DNA of 64,000 nucleotides from Posidonia oceanica (lineage: Eukaryota; Streptophyta; Magnoliopsida; Alismatales; Posidoniaceae), in contig JAZBRS010000020.1 of assembly GCA_037176725.1 (NCBI GenBank), forward strand, positions 99,838,501 through 99,902,500, read 5' to 3'. The notes beneath the pieces are model-generated. The model saw only the letters and a list, made by a program, of their open reading frames with translations. It was not told the DNA's origin and ran no database searches. This document shows positions 34,713 to 47,790 of the stretch, in pieces. The first letter of the stretch is position 1; each line of letters opens with the position of its first letter. The position numbers and the translations under genes were made by a program.

Positions 34713-35731
34713 TACATTCACCTAATATCATTTTTATAATATTAAAACTCAAGACATGTTTATATATGCTAGTGTACCAATTTTTGTATCATAAAAATGC
34801 TACTACAAACTCGTCGCTCATTGAACTGAGATTAATTATACTATGATTCCTTACATCTAATGTATTGTAGCATCTCTTTTAATCTAATAATTTTTTTAGG
34901 ATGAACAAGTGTTGACTTGATGACATTTATTGAAAAAGATGACACATTATATGGAGAAAAATATCATTTAGTGATACATCTAATAATGTATAAATTGTAT
35001 TAGCTAGCTAATTGTTTGTGTACATTAGTTCTTAACATTCTTAATTTCAAGTCTAATTCATGGAATGGGGTTTTATTTGGATTTTTTTTTTGTGGAATAC
35101 AAAGGCTTATCATAGATTTTTCGAAACATAAGGTTTGGTAGTGAAATTGAGAAACCCTAGGGTATTTTTATGGAAAAATCTTATATGTATCCAAGATACA
35201 AGTGTAGATGGATTGAACGAATTTTAGAAAAATGCTTCTTTTGAGAGGAAAGGGACAACAAGGGGCTCTTTTGAATGAATTATCATAGAATAAAACCAAA
35301 CAGTACGCAGCACGTGTATGCTTTGTGATTACACGAATGTTTTCTTTTCTTGTTTAGAGTCTTCACATTGAATCGTGGTCATGGTTAAACTCTGTTAAAA
35401 ACCTGAAATAATCTACAACATAAGATACATACAATATAAATTAAAAATGGAAGAAAAAGACAAATTAACCAGTAGTTACCTATCTTTCATTATCCTAAAT
35501 TACTAGTCTTTATATTGATTCTAAACCTATAAGTGTTTAAATTATGGTGAGTATTTAAATTTAGAGTCAATAAGAGTACTACAAAAAGAAGCAAGTCCTT
35601 TTAGCAAATTTTAGCCATTCAAGGAGGGAATGTTGAGGTGTTCATTCATTTATAAGGTACTAAATTACAATAACCATATAAACAATATCAACTGAATAAA
35701 GGTAAAGACAAAAGTAACTCAAGTCGTTTAG
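34713..35731. other. AT-rich anonymous DNA
   Basis: No gene, repeat or RNA recognised. Confidence 0.5.
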
Positions 35732-35736
35732 GAAAC

Positions 35737-37202
35737 TGTAGATATCCCATTTTCGAATTTCTGAGAGTTCTTATAAGATAGAGACCTTGAGGCGCCCCAA
35801 ATCACATGTTTAAAGTGTTGATAACACATTTCCCAGATCTTTCGTAATTTCTGCGAAGCATCGCTTGATCCTACTTGCCTCAGGTTGTTGGTTGTGGCAG
35901 AGCTGACGCGCTCAGACTCACAACAAGTCTGAGTACCTTGAGTGTCCTTCATTTTTACTCAGATTCGTGGCAGATTTGAGTTAAAGAAGATGTCTTCATG
36001 ATTTTATAGACTATCTAAAGGTTCCCGACCTTTTATCAAGTTTTCTCTGGATAGAAGCTAAGAGCTAGAGCTAGGAATGAACTGAGCTTGCTAGTTGCCA
36101 GCTGGGAAGGCGACATGGATAGACGCCCTTTGAATAGGCGACTAACCTAGACGTCATCGTAGTAGGTGACTAACTGTCGTGGGCTCTTTTAACTGTCTCT
36201 TGCAGTTATTTTTGACGGCTGTTTCCCACAACCCCACCAACTGTTAGATGCCAACATAACCGGCGACTAACGGTCGTGGAACTGCAATGGTTATTTCCCA
36301 TGATCCCCTCTTCCAATAGACGCCAACGTAATTGATGACTAATGGTCGTGGAATTGCAACAGTTTTTTCCCATGATCCCTTGACCGATAGATGCCAACAT
36401 AACCGGCAACTAATGATCGTGGCCTCCATCGAATCGAATTTCCACTATTTTCCCACGAGTACTTGAGCGGTTGCTGGCCTTAGGCGCCTACATATGCGAC
36501 GACTGACAATAACTGCCACTTTTCTTCTAGAAACTTCTATGTGTCATGTTTGAAGCCCCCGACCAAGTGTGAGAAAAACACTCCCTATTAGTTCAAGAGA
36601 GAGAAATTCCCTTTAGATCTTTAGGGTTTTGAGTTTCCACATTCAGAGAGCTAGAGTTTTCAATCCAGAAACTCTACCCTGTCCCATCTTCAAAAGAGGA
36701 ATCCTAGCTTCTACTTTCAATCTAGAAATCCTAGGTCCCAAAGATCTTGAGCCAAGCCAGAGCTCCGACCGTGCTCCACTTCTACTCCACTGCATACAAC
36801 ACGAGGGTGAAGGGAGTATCTTCTTCCAATCTTTTCATTTCATATTGCATTTCTTAAAATAGGACCCATAGTATATGCATGTGGAGAGCAACCCCCAATT
36901 AGTATTAGATTTATTTGTTTCTAGTATTCTCTATTCTTCTTTGTTATCATTTACTACACACCAACTTACCTAGATCTCTTGTTTTTGTTTATTTATTTTG
37001 AAGGAAAGGAAACGCTCACGTAACACGAGGAAGCGACTGGATGACATCCTACCGTCGATCCAGTGAGCCGAGTACCCACATCATCTACGTCTCCCCAGGC
37101 GCCATGTCCGCCCATTGATAAGTGGTGATCACATCAAGCTGTTGACGTCGTGGAAGCGCCGGCATCTTCATTCAGACACCCCCCCTCAAATCCACTTCCA
37201 CA
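35737..37202 (+). repeat. 5' LTR of element E, TATA region deleted
   Basis: 1466 bp, starts TGTAGATATCCC and ends CCACTTCCACA. About 44 bp present in the 3' LTR (41618-41661), including TATAAATA, are missing at about 36546. Short GTCA repeats flank the lost piece. Confidence 0.88.
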
Positions 37203-38538
37203 GATCTGCCGATCACGGTGGGACTCGGCTTTAGCCAACCCTCTGTGCTACGTGAGTTTTTTCCTTCCTTCCTTCATTTACTTCTTTAGATCTAGTTGTT
37301 TCTTTCTTTTTTTTTCGATTTAGGAGGCCATGTGCCTAGGTTTTCACAACTCCTAAACCCCGTAGTGTTTTTTGTCATTAGAACAGTTTTTCTAACCCAA
37401 CCACCTTGATCTTAAGGCAAGAGGTCTCGTTAGCACTTTGAGGCAACGACAACCTCCTGTCCAGGGTCTTAGATGGTCGGGTCACTACTGTTCTGAAAAA
37501 CAGAGAACTCTGATTTCCAGCGGCCCAGTAATTCGACGCCTGAGTTAGTTGCAGTTCACTGCAGCGACCTCTCAAGGCGCACCCATTACAGGCGACTGGA
37601 TCTGGGTGTTTATTTCACTGCAGATCGTTTATTATTTTCAGTAGCTTGCATTGCTTTTCTTTTAGATCTACAGTAGTTTAAAAACTGATTAACATCTTGT
37701 TCACCGTAATTTTAGCTTTTTATTCGGATTTTAGGTTTGTCTGTGTCCACCCTTAAGGTGGAAACTATTTTATTGATATCAAAGTTAAAGTTCCTTGAGA
37801 TCTCTTTCTCTAACTAAAATAATCAAACAGAGCGAACCGGGCCAATGCAAGTCGCTCATCTATACTCTGTTTGGTTAGAATAGTTAGGTTAAGAACTCAA
37901 GGTGTCCTAGGATTTTAGTAGATACTTGACACTTTGATATTCTCTGTTTATTTACTGTTTTGTGGTTTGTTAAGTGCCGAGCCTAAGGACAGAATCCTAG
38001 GTGGTGGGTCCCTCTTTAGAGAGACAAGCCCGCCATCTAGGCCCTCTTGGTGGACCTTGAAGAAGGTCAAAGAGTGGTACCTGTAAGCCAAAAATCCCAG
38101 TTAATTGTGGACACACAGGTTTAATTAACTGATTAAATATTCACTTTAACAAGTAAAACCTACGATCTATCTAAAACATTGCACTGTTTTATTTTCTTGT
38201 TTGTTGCGCGGTCTGTCTAGAACAGACCTTGGCTGCTGGAAGAACAGGGCTTAAGCCGCCTATTCAGAAGGCGCCTCGTTCAGCCGCCCTTTCAAACAGT
38301 TACTTGTTTGGTCGCCTGACCTACGGGCAACGGCAGGGTAGACGTTCTGTTCCAGTGTGCATTGTTTGTAGGGATTAAACTGTCACCATTAACAGGTTGC
38401 ATGAGCATCAGAATAGCAATCGTTTACTGTTTACTATTTTATTTTTACTTTCATCGAGTCTATATTAAGTAGTGTCATTGAGTCTGTAATTTCCCTTTTT
38501 TTCCAGTTTTCTGTAATAATTTAAAAGACAATCTCACA
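37203..38538 (+). other. PBS and leader of element E
   Basis: The primer site TGCCGATCACGGTGGGAC (37207-37224) has one change from element A. The leader shares blocks with 18252-19566 in reverse. Palindromic units (GCCGCC...GGCGCC and related) lie at about 38255-38335. Confidence 0.65.
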
Positions 38539-41100
38539 ATGGAGCTTTATCGGCCGAGTCAAGAGTGCATCAATGCGACCTCTGTCTCAACCTCTACCTC
38601 TACGGCGCAATCAAGTCTAGGCCCAGATGGGTTCTTTTACAGAGCTTCAACTTCACAAGCACAAGAGCTAGAAACTCCTAACTTTGCACAAGGACTTGAA
38701 GGAGAGAGAGGAGTAAGCCACTCCCAAACATGGAGTACCTCGTTTGCACACACACTTTCCAAAGTAACTTCCCCATTAGTGTCGCCTACATCGACTGCTT
38801 CCTATCTATCTAAGGAAGCGACTAATGAGATCTACCAACTCCTGACACGGCACCACCATCCCTCATTTAAGAGCCTACAAACGTCATCCATCCACCAACC
38901 TTCTTTCCTAAACCCTCACCAAAACTCACTAATCACGCGCACTCACACATACACCACGCCACTAAACCCCACTATAAATTTCCCTACTCAAAATTCATTC
39001 ATGCAATGCCACGCAACCGCAACCTATCATTCCATGCATCAAACCATGCCATCATACAAAACCTACCAACAACCACAATATCCCAGGACATCATACCAAC
39101 CACAGTATCCCAGAATAACACACTCACCACAACCTCCTACTAACACACAATCATACTACACTCCACTTCAAACCCAACCCTTCTCTCCACCATACGACCC
39201 TCTATCACCACCGTTCCACCAAACACATGGGCACCTAAACCAGGGACAACAAGCCATGCTAGGACAGGACATCAAAAGAATGATCTCAGAAGCACTCATA
39301 GAGGCAGGGGTTACACATAAAGCACCGATAGGGTTTGACATGTCTAAATTTCCTCATTTTGTTCTTCCACAGGGATTCAAAATGTCAAAAATGAGGAAAT
39401 ACAGTGGAACAGAGGATCTAAGACGCCATCTAGCCACATTTGTTATGGATGCTCTACCCTATCAGTACGATAACAGGCTTATTATCTACCTCTTCTTCAA
39501 GAGCTTAGAGGGAGAAACACTGGGATTGTTCAACATGCTCATAGCATATGATCTCAGTAGCTTCAAGATGGTCCAAGAAAAATTTCTGCTACAATATGGC
39601 CATCCCATCTAGCACGAGTCTACAATGAGCGATCTCCTCGCTGAAAGAATGAAACCTGATGAGGAGTTTGCTACTTTTGCAAGCAGATGAAAAGACATGG
39701 CTGCAAGGTCCAAATGCTACATTCCTGAAAACCAAGCAGTTGAGATCATTTCCCGAAACACTACAGGAGCACTCAAAACAGGGCTACTGATGAGTGACCT
39801 CCACACATACCCTCAACTATACGAGCGTGCTGTTAGAGTCCTCCGTCACAAAGAAGAGTTACCATTCTTGGAACCCGAAGGAAGGGGCAAGAAGACAACC
39901 TCTAGCTATACACTGGAAGGCGTCACTATTAACATGGCCCAGGTCTCAATTCAACAAAAGCAAAAGGGGTAAAGGAACCCCCAATATCAGTCCGGGCAAT
40001 CGTTTCTGGTCCAAGGGCAACCGGCATAGTACCAGGGGCAGTTAGTGCAGCCAATACAGTATCAACAACAACCGCCACCTGACTACCTGGTATATGCCCA
40101 GCAAGGATGGACAAATAATGCATACCAGGGGCAACAACAGGGGCAGAGGAACTACCATAGCATCTCTCCACCACGAAACTACAAGGGCCCTCAGAGGTAA
40201 AGCTACCTGCTGCTTCTTGAATCAATCCCTAATACATTTAGGATGCTGGTTGAAAATGGAGATCTACGACTCCTTGAACCCAGGCCAAATTTTTCGAGCA
40301 CTGATATGTCCAAGCACTGCCCTTATCATCAAAACCATGGGCACACCCTTGAAGAATGCTTTACTGTCATGATAAGTTACATAATCTTAATGACATGGGT
40401 GAAATTATGTGGCCCGAGCTTAAAGCTAGACTGAAAGCAATTCAAGGGGACCAGCAAGTGATGCAGATACACCAAGAGCCCTTGTTCAACCACCGAGTGG
40501 CTCACGCGGATGTAGAGATCATTTTATCAGCTGCTCGATCTGAGTTTGCAACCATCCTATGTAGACAAGCAGATTCTGAACAAAACCCATCGAGCGAAGA
40601 GGACCTTAATCCCAAGGCACCCTCAACACCCACTCTGAATTCTCATATGCTCCAGAACTTAACAGAAGAAGACTGGTCGCCCATTTATGATGAGTACACT
40701 GACACAGACTAGTGCGGTGAGAAGACCGTGGGTTCTCTGATATCGCAGGACCTAATTCAAGAAGACCAATCACCCACTTATGATGAGTATGCCGACTCAG
40801 ACTGGTATGAAGCAGAAGCCATACTCAACTCACCGCTCTAAGCAGCACAACCAGGAGTTGATCCTCCTCCCAAGCTGCCTGATCCTACAAGAGGACACAC
40901 TAGGGGCAGTCATGAACACTGTGTTCATAAAGGAGAGGTTAATACAGGGCATATCAGTGGTCGTACTTCAAAAGGAGGAGGAAATCTGATAGCCTCACTC
41001 CAAGACAAGGCCATCAGGGGCACATCGCCTGGAACGGGTCAGAATGAGTCCGACTCTGACCCTCTGAAAGTAAGGACTGGGCGCAAACCAAAAGAATGAC
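38539..41100 (+). pseudogene. Element E gag
   Basis: ATG at 38539 (MELYRPSQEC). N-terminal Ser/Thr-rich region, then a Tyr/Pro/Thr/His-rich linker (about 38900-39240), then the capsid core KFPHFVLPQGFKMSKM, then YSGTEDLRRHLATF and NTTGALKTGLL, then a Gln-rich stretch and a knuckle motif CPYHQNHGHTLEEC near 40320. Stops at about 39610, 39688, 39970, 40027 and 40198 and a frameshift near 40370 break it. The acidic tail reaches 41100, where the deletion junction enters the 3' LTR. More diverged from element A gag in its N-terminal half than in its core. Confidence 0.85.
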
Positions 41101-41107
41101 AAGAATA

Positions 41108-42317
41108 TGTTCTCTCTGGATAGAACCTAAGAGCTAGAGCTAAGAATGAACTGAGCTTGCTAGTTGCCAGCTGGGAAGGCGACATGGATAGACGCCCTTT
41201 GAACAGGCGACTAACCTAGACGTCATCGTAGCAGGCGACTAACTGTCGTGGGCTCCTTTAACCATCTCTTGCAGTTATTTTTGATGGTTGTTTCCCACAA
41301 CCCCATCAACTGTTAGACGCCAACATAATCGGCGACTAATGGTTGTAGAACCGCAACGGTTATTTCCCACGATCCCCTCTTCAGATAGACGCCAACGTAA
41401 CCGATGACTAACGGTTGTGGAACTGCAACAGTTTTTTCCCACGATCCCTTGACTGATAGACTCCAACATAACCGGCGACTAATGATCGTGGCCTCCATCG
41501 AATCGAATTTCCACTATTTTCCCACGAGTACTTGAGCAGTTGCTGGTCTTAGGCGCCTACATATGTGGCGACTGACAATAACTGCCACTTTTCTTCTAGA
41601 AACTTCTATGTGTCAACCACCCACACCACTGGAGTCTATAAATAGACCCCGTGGGTCAGTGTTTGAAGCCCCCAACCAAGTGTGAGAAAAGCACTCCCTG
41701 TTAGTTCAAGAGAGAGAAATTCCCTTTAGATCTTTAGGATTTTGAGTTTCCACATTCAGAGAGCTAGAGTTTTCAATCCAGAAACTCTACACCCTCCTAT
41801 CTTCAAAAGAGGAATCCTAGCTTCTACTTTCAATCCAGAAATCCTAGGTCCCAAAGATCTTGAGCCAAGCTGGAGCTCCGACCGTGCCTCCACTTCTACT
41901 CCAATGCATACAGCATGAGGGTGAAGGGAGTATCTTCTTCTAATCTTTTTCATTTCATATTGCATTCCTTAAAATAGGACCCATAGCATATGCATGCGGG
42001 GAACAACCCCCGGTCAGTATTAGATTTATTTGTTTCTAGTATTCTCTGTTCCTCTTTGTTATCATTTACTACACACCAACTTACCTAGATCTCTTGTTTT
42101 TGTTTATTTATTTTGAAGGAAAGGAAATGCTCACGTAACACGAGGATGCCACTGGACGACATCCTACCGTCTATCCAGTGAGCTGAGTACCCACATCATC
42201 TATATCTCACCAGCCGCCTTGTCCGCCCATTGATAAGTGGCGATCACATCAAGCTGTCGATGTCGTGGAAGCGCCGGCATCTTCATTCAGACACCGCCCC
42301 GCAAATCCACATCCACA
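41108..42317 (+). repeat. 3' LTR of element E, 5'-truncated
   Basis: Aligns to the 5' LTR from about 36040 onward, so about 304 bp of U3 are missing. It ends CCACATCCACA at 42317. TATA box retained at 41637-41644. Confidence 0.9.
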
Positions 42318-42322
42318 GAAAC

Positions 42323-43197
42323 AAACTCATGTAAGGTGCTTAAATTCATTTATTGCAAATATTTGATTACTATACTAAGAATTGGGAACATTAACAATCC
42401 CATGAATAAGCACTTGATGCCATTAGAATTTCTTGTCTTGAGACTAGGTTTGCAGAGTATAGTGAAAAATATATCTAATTATAACTTCAAAAGTGTTCCT
42501 TAAGCCAAAAAACATTTATGTATTACATAAGCAGGTTTTGCACTATAGTAAAGAGTATTTTTTATATAATGTATGGTAATAAAAAGCTGAATTGCAATTA
42601 CTTCTAATATAGAGAGAGTGTGTGTGCTGTATTAGAATGCAAGAAATCTGTGTTCAAAGGTTTTCTGTTTAAATGCATTCCAAAAAATCACTTAGGGAAG
42701 AGAGTCATAATATGCTATTTAATGAATTCTGAGCAGCATACCTTTATTTTATGAGGCTTCCGTTCATGTTGACTCAGTGATTCCATTATTTCAAAGGAGG
42801 TAAATTCTGTTCTAATTAAAAACCAATGGTTCAGTGTACCTTTTCAAACATGCACCGGCAACATCAAACCTGAAAGGAACAGCAGAGGATGTAAGTTTAA
42901 GAAAACATGCATTCTGTCTAATTTGGATGTCAGGATGCCACTTTATTCTTGCAAAAAAATGATCCATGATAATTCGTGAAGTGTAAAGAGTGAAGAAAAA
43001 AATGGAATCGGCCATACCAGATCTCTAAAACTTTTTTCTAATGTGCAATTTATATGTTATTGAAGAGAAACAATGTGAGATGACTAATGGTTACTTGCAT
43101 ATCACATTGTGGAAGCAATAGTGTGATGGACACACTAGTTATACTGACAGCACAACAAAATGGTTATTTGCACATAGAAGTATTGCAAGCAAGAAAC
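42323..43197. other. Anonymous DNA
   Basis: No gene or repeat recognised between element E and the hAT-like element. Confidence 0.5.
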
Positions 43198-43205
43198 CTA
43201 TGCAT

Positions 43206-43995
43206 TAGGGGTACACACGGTTCGGTTCGGTTCGGTTTGGTTCTAACAAGAACCATGAATCGAATCGTACTTATTAGTTCTAATAATATTGGAACCGAAC
43301 CAAACCATATATATATTTGGAATCAAATCGAACCGAACCGTTCAAAAATCGGTCGGTTCGGTTCTCGATTCCCAATAGGGAAAACAGATACCAAAATCAA
43401 ATCAGCTCCATTACTTCAAGTCTGCACTTCATTTGAGATCACATCCCTCCTATCTGGCAGCAGAATCATCACCTATTTGGCCAACCTTGGATGAGGTATC
43501 ACCAGAGCTAGTTGCAAGAATCCAAGAGATTATTTATTCGATCTAAGAAACCTCTTGTCTAATTCAGCATGGGGGATTTCAAATAAAAAAAGGGTCAAAG
43601 AAGGTATGAAATAAGAAGCAGAACAGTTGATAGAAAAAAAGAAATAACTAATTACTGATAACAATAACAGTAAAAATAGCAGCACAAGTTGTAGTCCTAT
43701 CCATTCAAAGTCATACAATACCAAAAACAAAACCCAACTTCCAACAAGACAACAAAACCCAATAAAAACTAAACCAAAGACAAAGAGATGTAAAATAATT
43801 ATATATTTATAATATATTGATATATGATCGGTTCTCGGTTCGGTTAACCATACCCAGAACCAATAACAAAACCACTAAGAACGGTTTCAAAATTTGAGAA
43901 TCGAACCGAACCATTAAACAAATCTAAACCAAACTAAATCATCAGAAATGGTTTGGTTCGGTTAACTAGTTCTGACCGAACCGTGTGCACCCCTA
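43206..43995. mobile_element. hAT-like non-autonomous DNA transposon, 790 bp
   Basis: Terminal inverted repeats TAGGGGTACACACGGTTCGG and, inverted, TAGGGGTGCACACGGTTCGG. The flanking 8-mers CTATGCAT (43198-43205) and CTAGGCAT (43996-44003) differ at one base. An 8 bp duplication and this terminus type fit the hAT superfamily. No transposase frame; subterminal GGTTCGG repeats are abundant. Confidence 0.75.
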
Positions 43996-44003
43996 CTAGG
44001 CAT

Positions 44004-44514
44004 TGAGAGAACAGATAGGAATTTGCATCTTAAGATCATAATCTAAATCAATGTAACAAAGCTAGAATAAATTTGAAATGGGGAAAAACATCAAAGAAAG
44101 CATTTCTTTTCTTTCCTCTTAATAATTAAGGTTGCGCATGAAATTTTGCACATACACTTTACTTTTCTATGTCTAGAAATGTAGGAAATCACCATTACGA
44201 GAACATAGAAAAGAGGCACCTAAGGGAGCTTTCAACATTTAATAATTAAAAGTCTGGACTTCCCAACTAATTGGGAATTGAACAAATTATTTTAGTATAT
44301 TATGGTCCTTCTCGAATGATATCTTCTTCATTTGTATTGGTCAAGTACATTGACCTGCATTGCATTTGAGAAGTGAACGACTTGTTTGAGATAGAAAAGT
44401 CTATGTGACTGTCGAAGCTCTACCTCAACACATTGGACTCATAGCATCATTCGATGCCCTCTAGAAGTAGTAGCTACGACTTCTTCATTCAAGTCATGAA
44501 ATACCTCTGTAACT
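44004..44514. other. Anonymous DNA
   Basis: No recognisable feature. It meets the truncated leader of LTR B at about 44515. Confidence 0.45.
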
Positions 44515-44605
44515 ATGCGACCAAATGGCTCGATTGCCGAATCACGGGTCACTGCAAAACAATGTAAAAAACAGGCGAAAGCTGAAGAAAAGAAAACAAA
44601 ACATT

Positions 44606-44615
44606 GGAGTCGCCA
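44606..44615 (-). other. Primer binding site after LTR B
   Basis: Minus strand TGGCGACTCC, the Ogre-type primer site. About 90 bp of leader (to 44515) follow and match the leader after LTR C (48570-48642). Confidence 0.6.
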
Positions 44616-47600
44616 CCTAGTCTATTATGAAATCTGGAAAGACGAGAAAAATCGGAAAACATGTAAAATGATAAAAAATATAAAGGATATGACACAAGGT
44701 CATTGCAGGCCAGAGATTTGGGCAAGGACTCCTGTTACATATGGGGAAGGTGTTAGGCACCCCCATGTGCCCGAGAGAGTCGGTCTTTCTAGGCTATTCC
44801 GTTGATTTACGGCTAATGTAGGCATGTTAATGCCATTTACTGTACGCCCAAGGGTGATGATGTTATGCCATGTAAAAACATGCTAGTGCCTTTAAAAACA
44901 TGCTAAATGCCTTTGAAAATATGCTAATGCAATGATATACAATGGAAAACAAAACATGCATCCTAATGTATTCAGCGGCGTTGACCGCATCTTGGAAAGA
45001 GGAACCTCAATCTACAAGAACCTCGGGCAATATGCATCATTGTCCTAAATGCAATGCAAGCGAGAAACAAAACAACGAATAAAACCATGCAATGCGAGGA
45101 TGCGACATACATAGGAAATCAAATCACATCTTAAAAACAAAATATTGTATGCTTTTGAAATCCGGAAAGACAAGGAAAATCGGAAAACATGTAAAATGAT
45201 AAAAAATATAAAGGATATGACACAAGGTCATTGCGGGCCAGAGATTTGGGCAATGACTCCTGTTACGCATGGGGAAGGTGTTATGCACCCCCATGTGCCC
45301 GAGAAAGTCGGTCTTTCTGGGCTATTCTGCTCATTTGTGGCTAATGTAGGCATGTTAATGCCATTTATTGTACGCCCAAGGGTGATGATGTTATGCCTTC
45401 TAAAAACATGCTAATGACTTAAAAAACACGCTAAATGCTTTTGAAAATATGCTAATGCCATGATATACAGTGGAAAACAAAACATGCATCCTAATGTGCT
45501 CAACAGTGCTGACCGCATCTTGGAAAGAGGAACCTCAATCCACAAGAACCTCGGGCAATATGCATCATTGCCCTAACTGTAATGCAGGCGAGAAACAAAA
45601 CGTCGAATAAAACCATGCAATGCGAGGATACGACATGCATAGGAAATCAAATCACGTCTTAAAAACAAAATGTTGTATACTTTTGAAAATGTGCCAAATA
45701 GTAAAGATTGAAAACCTTTAAGCCACTGTAGTCATGCAAATCATATTAGATAATCAAAACCAAAGTAAGCAGACCCAAATCCGATGTTGGAAAGCTTCAA
45801 AACAGGGTTCAATCTACTGGAAATGTTGGACGCTAGGTTTCCCAACGTCTTATATAAGACGCATAGGTTCCTGCGTCTAACACAGCAAAGCAGAAAACCT
45901 TACTGAATAGCTAAATAGATAGGATATCGATAAAGGTCATTGGTCATGGGAGCCAAGATATCATTGAAAATGGGTTTTAAAACACGATATGCATTCTGAA
46001 ATCAATTTCCAAATTGATTGAAAACATTTCAGGAATCCATATATTAAAATGGCAATCTGAGGTGTAAGACACTAAGATCCCCGCAACTTACATAAGACGC
46101 CATGGGATCTGCGTCTTACACCTAGCAACTGGCTTTCAAGTAAAAGCAAGGAAAATAGCTTGTATCTTTGTCAAATAATTTTATGAAATGACCATGACAA
46201 GAAATAATATTTAAAACACTCTTGCATTAGATATTCAATCTCAAATATCCATGATAAAAACACTTGATGAGGTAAAATATGTGAAAGTCTGAACAGAGGT
46301 GTAAGATGCGTGATATCCAGCATCTTATGTAAGACGCTACAGAACCAGTGTCTTACACCTAAAAACATTTTTTAGGATAAAACTCAGAAACCATGACATG
46401 CTTTTTATCAAATGTTTTTTTATGATGGAAACATGATAAGAATAGATTAAAACCTCATTATGCATCATGAATAAAAAATTAGAAAATATAAAAGGATTCT
46501 GTGGGGAAAGATGCAGTAAAACAGATCAGGGGCGTAAGATGCTGGCTTGGCCTGCGTCTTACAAAAGACGCACCAGTCTCAGCGTCTTACACACTGACGA
46601 AGATTCCTAAAGAATTATGCATGCAAATCATCTGGAATCGAAGCATAAATCATCCATTAAGCAAGAACACTCATCCACAATCATAAATATGCAGTTATTA
46701 TAAAAAATGGACATCTAAATCAACCTCCCCACCTCCACTTGCCATTTGCTAGAATTTGATGGGTTCTCCGGCGATTAGAATGGTCGGGAAGCCATGGTGC
46801 TCAGCCAGGGCTTATGGTGGAGGCTGGGGAAGATCATGAAGGACCCTAGGATGCAGACAAAGGGGTGATTGGGTTCCCGGCCATGCTCAGTGGCCGACGG
46901 CCTCACATGGTCGGTGAACCCATCACCGGAAAAAGAAAATGACAGCCAGTAGAGGTAAAATGCATGCAAACTTAGATAATATGTGTTATAACAGGCATTC
47001 ATAGTATGAGAGTTATAATTCTACGCTAAAGGGAAGGCTACTTACCTGTTTTGATGGTTGGTGTAGCTTCCTCGTCGCCAGCAACTCTCTCCGATTTGCG
47101 GTGGCTCAGATGGCGATAGTGGTGGCTTGGCTGATTTGGTAAGGCTTCAGGAAGGCTGGGGCTAGCTCTGGATTGGTCGGAGATGGGAGCACTCGGGTGG
47201 TTTTTGCCTGAGCATTCAGAAGGCTCTCCACAGGGATTTTGGTTGCCAACCTCGTGAATGAAGAGAAAAAAATGCATATATGGGTTGCGTGGGGTTGTAA
47301 CGTGTGAAGTTGAAACGACGGGACGTGGGGATAGGTCCGAGATAATGTTTTGGATGTGGGGCATGAGGTTCTTTGTACCCCTATGTAGATTGGAACCTAA
47401 AATTCAAGCTCTGTCAGTCCTGGAGTGTAGGACGCTTGACTGAGCTACATCTTACATAAGACGCAGCTTGACCCAGCATCCAACGCTGTAATCAGCCTAA
47501 CTACGTAAGACGCTGTCATCTCTAGCGTCTTACATAAGACGCAGGCTGATGCAACGTCCAACAGTCTAGAGTGGATTTTGGGTATTTTGGGCTTTTCTGG

Positions 47601-47790
47601 TTGGGCTTGGGCTTGGATTTGGACAAGGCCTGCGTTTAGGCTTGGTTTTGGACAAGATTTAGGTTTAGGCTTGGTTTGGGATTAGTGGGCTTAGGTTTGG
47701 GTTTGGTGAATGGGTGGAATCCGCCACGACTGAGCACACTACTTAGGTGAAAACCGCCAATGAAGGACTACAAAAATCGGGGTGTCTACA
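44616..47790 (-). repeat. LTR B, about 3.2 kb
   Basis: Starts TGTAGACACCCC (minus strand, 47790), preceded by a PPT and followed by a primer site. It contains six double palindromes built on TAAGACGC and GCGTCTTA between 45824 and 47562, and a 528 bp tandem duplication near its 3' end. The open frame 44515-44805 and its duplicate at 45145-45414 come from this duplication, not from genes. Confidence 0.75.
44632..45687. repeat. 528 bp tandem duplication inside LTR B
   Basis: Unit 1 (44632-45159) and unit 2 (45160-45687) align end to end with scattered substitutions. Each holds the conserved block with ACTCCTGTTAC and GGGGAAGGTGTTA. Confidence 0.85.

Larger units (their letters stand above)
35737..42317 (+). 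mobile_element. Element E: gag-only relative of element A with GAAAC target duplications
   Basis: GAAAC at 35732-35736 and 42318-42322. The 5' LTR (35737-37202) and leader match element A. Gag is present but PR, RT, RNase H, integrase, antisense genes, PPT and about 300 bp of the 3' LTR start are missing at one junction near 41108. Because the 5' LTR still has the U3 start that the 3' LTR lacks, the deletion happened after insertion. LTRs are roughly 91% identical where compared. Confidence 0.9.

Noticed and set aside
44515..45414. Two similar frames (96 and 89 codons) as a gene pair
   Set aside because: Explained by the 528 bp duplication within LTR B and its leader; the sequence is LTR/PBS, not coding.
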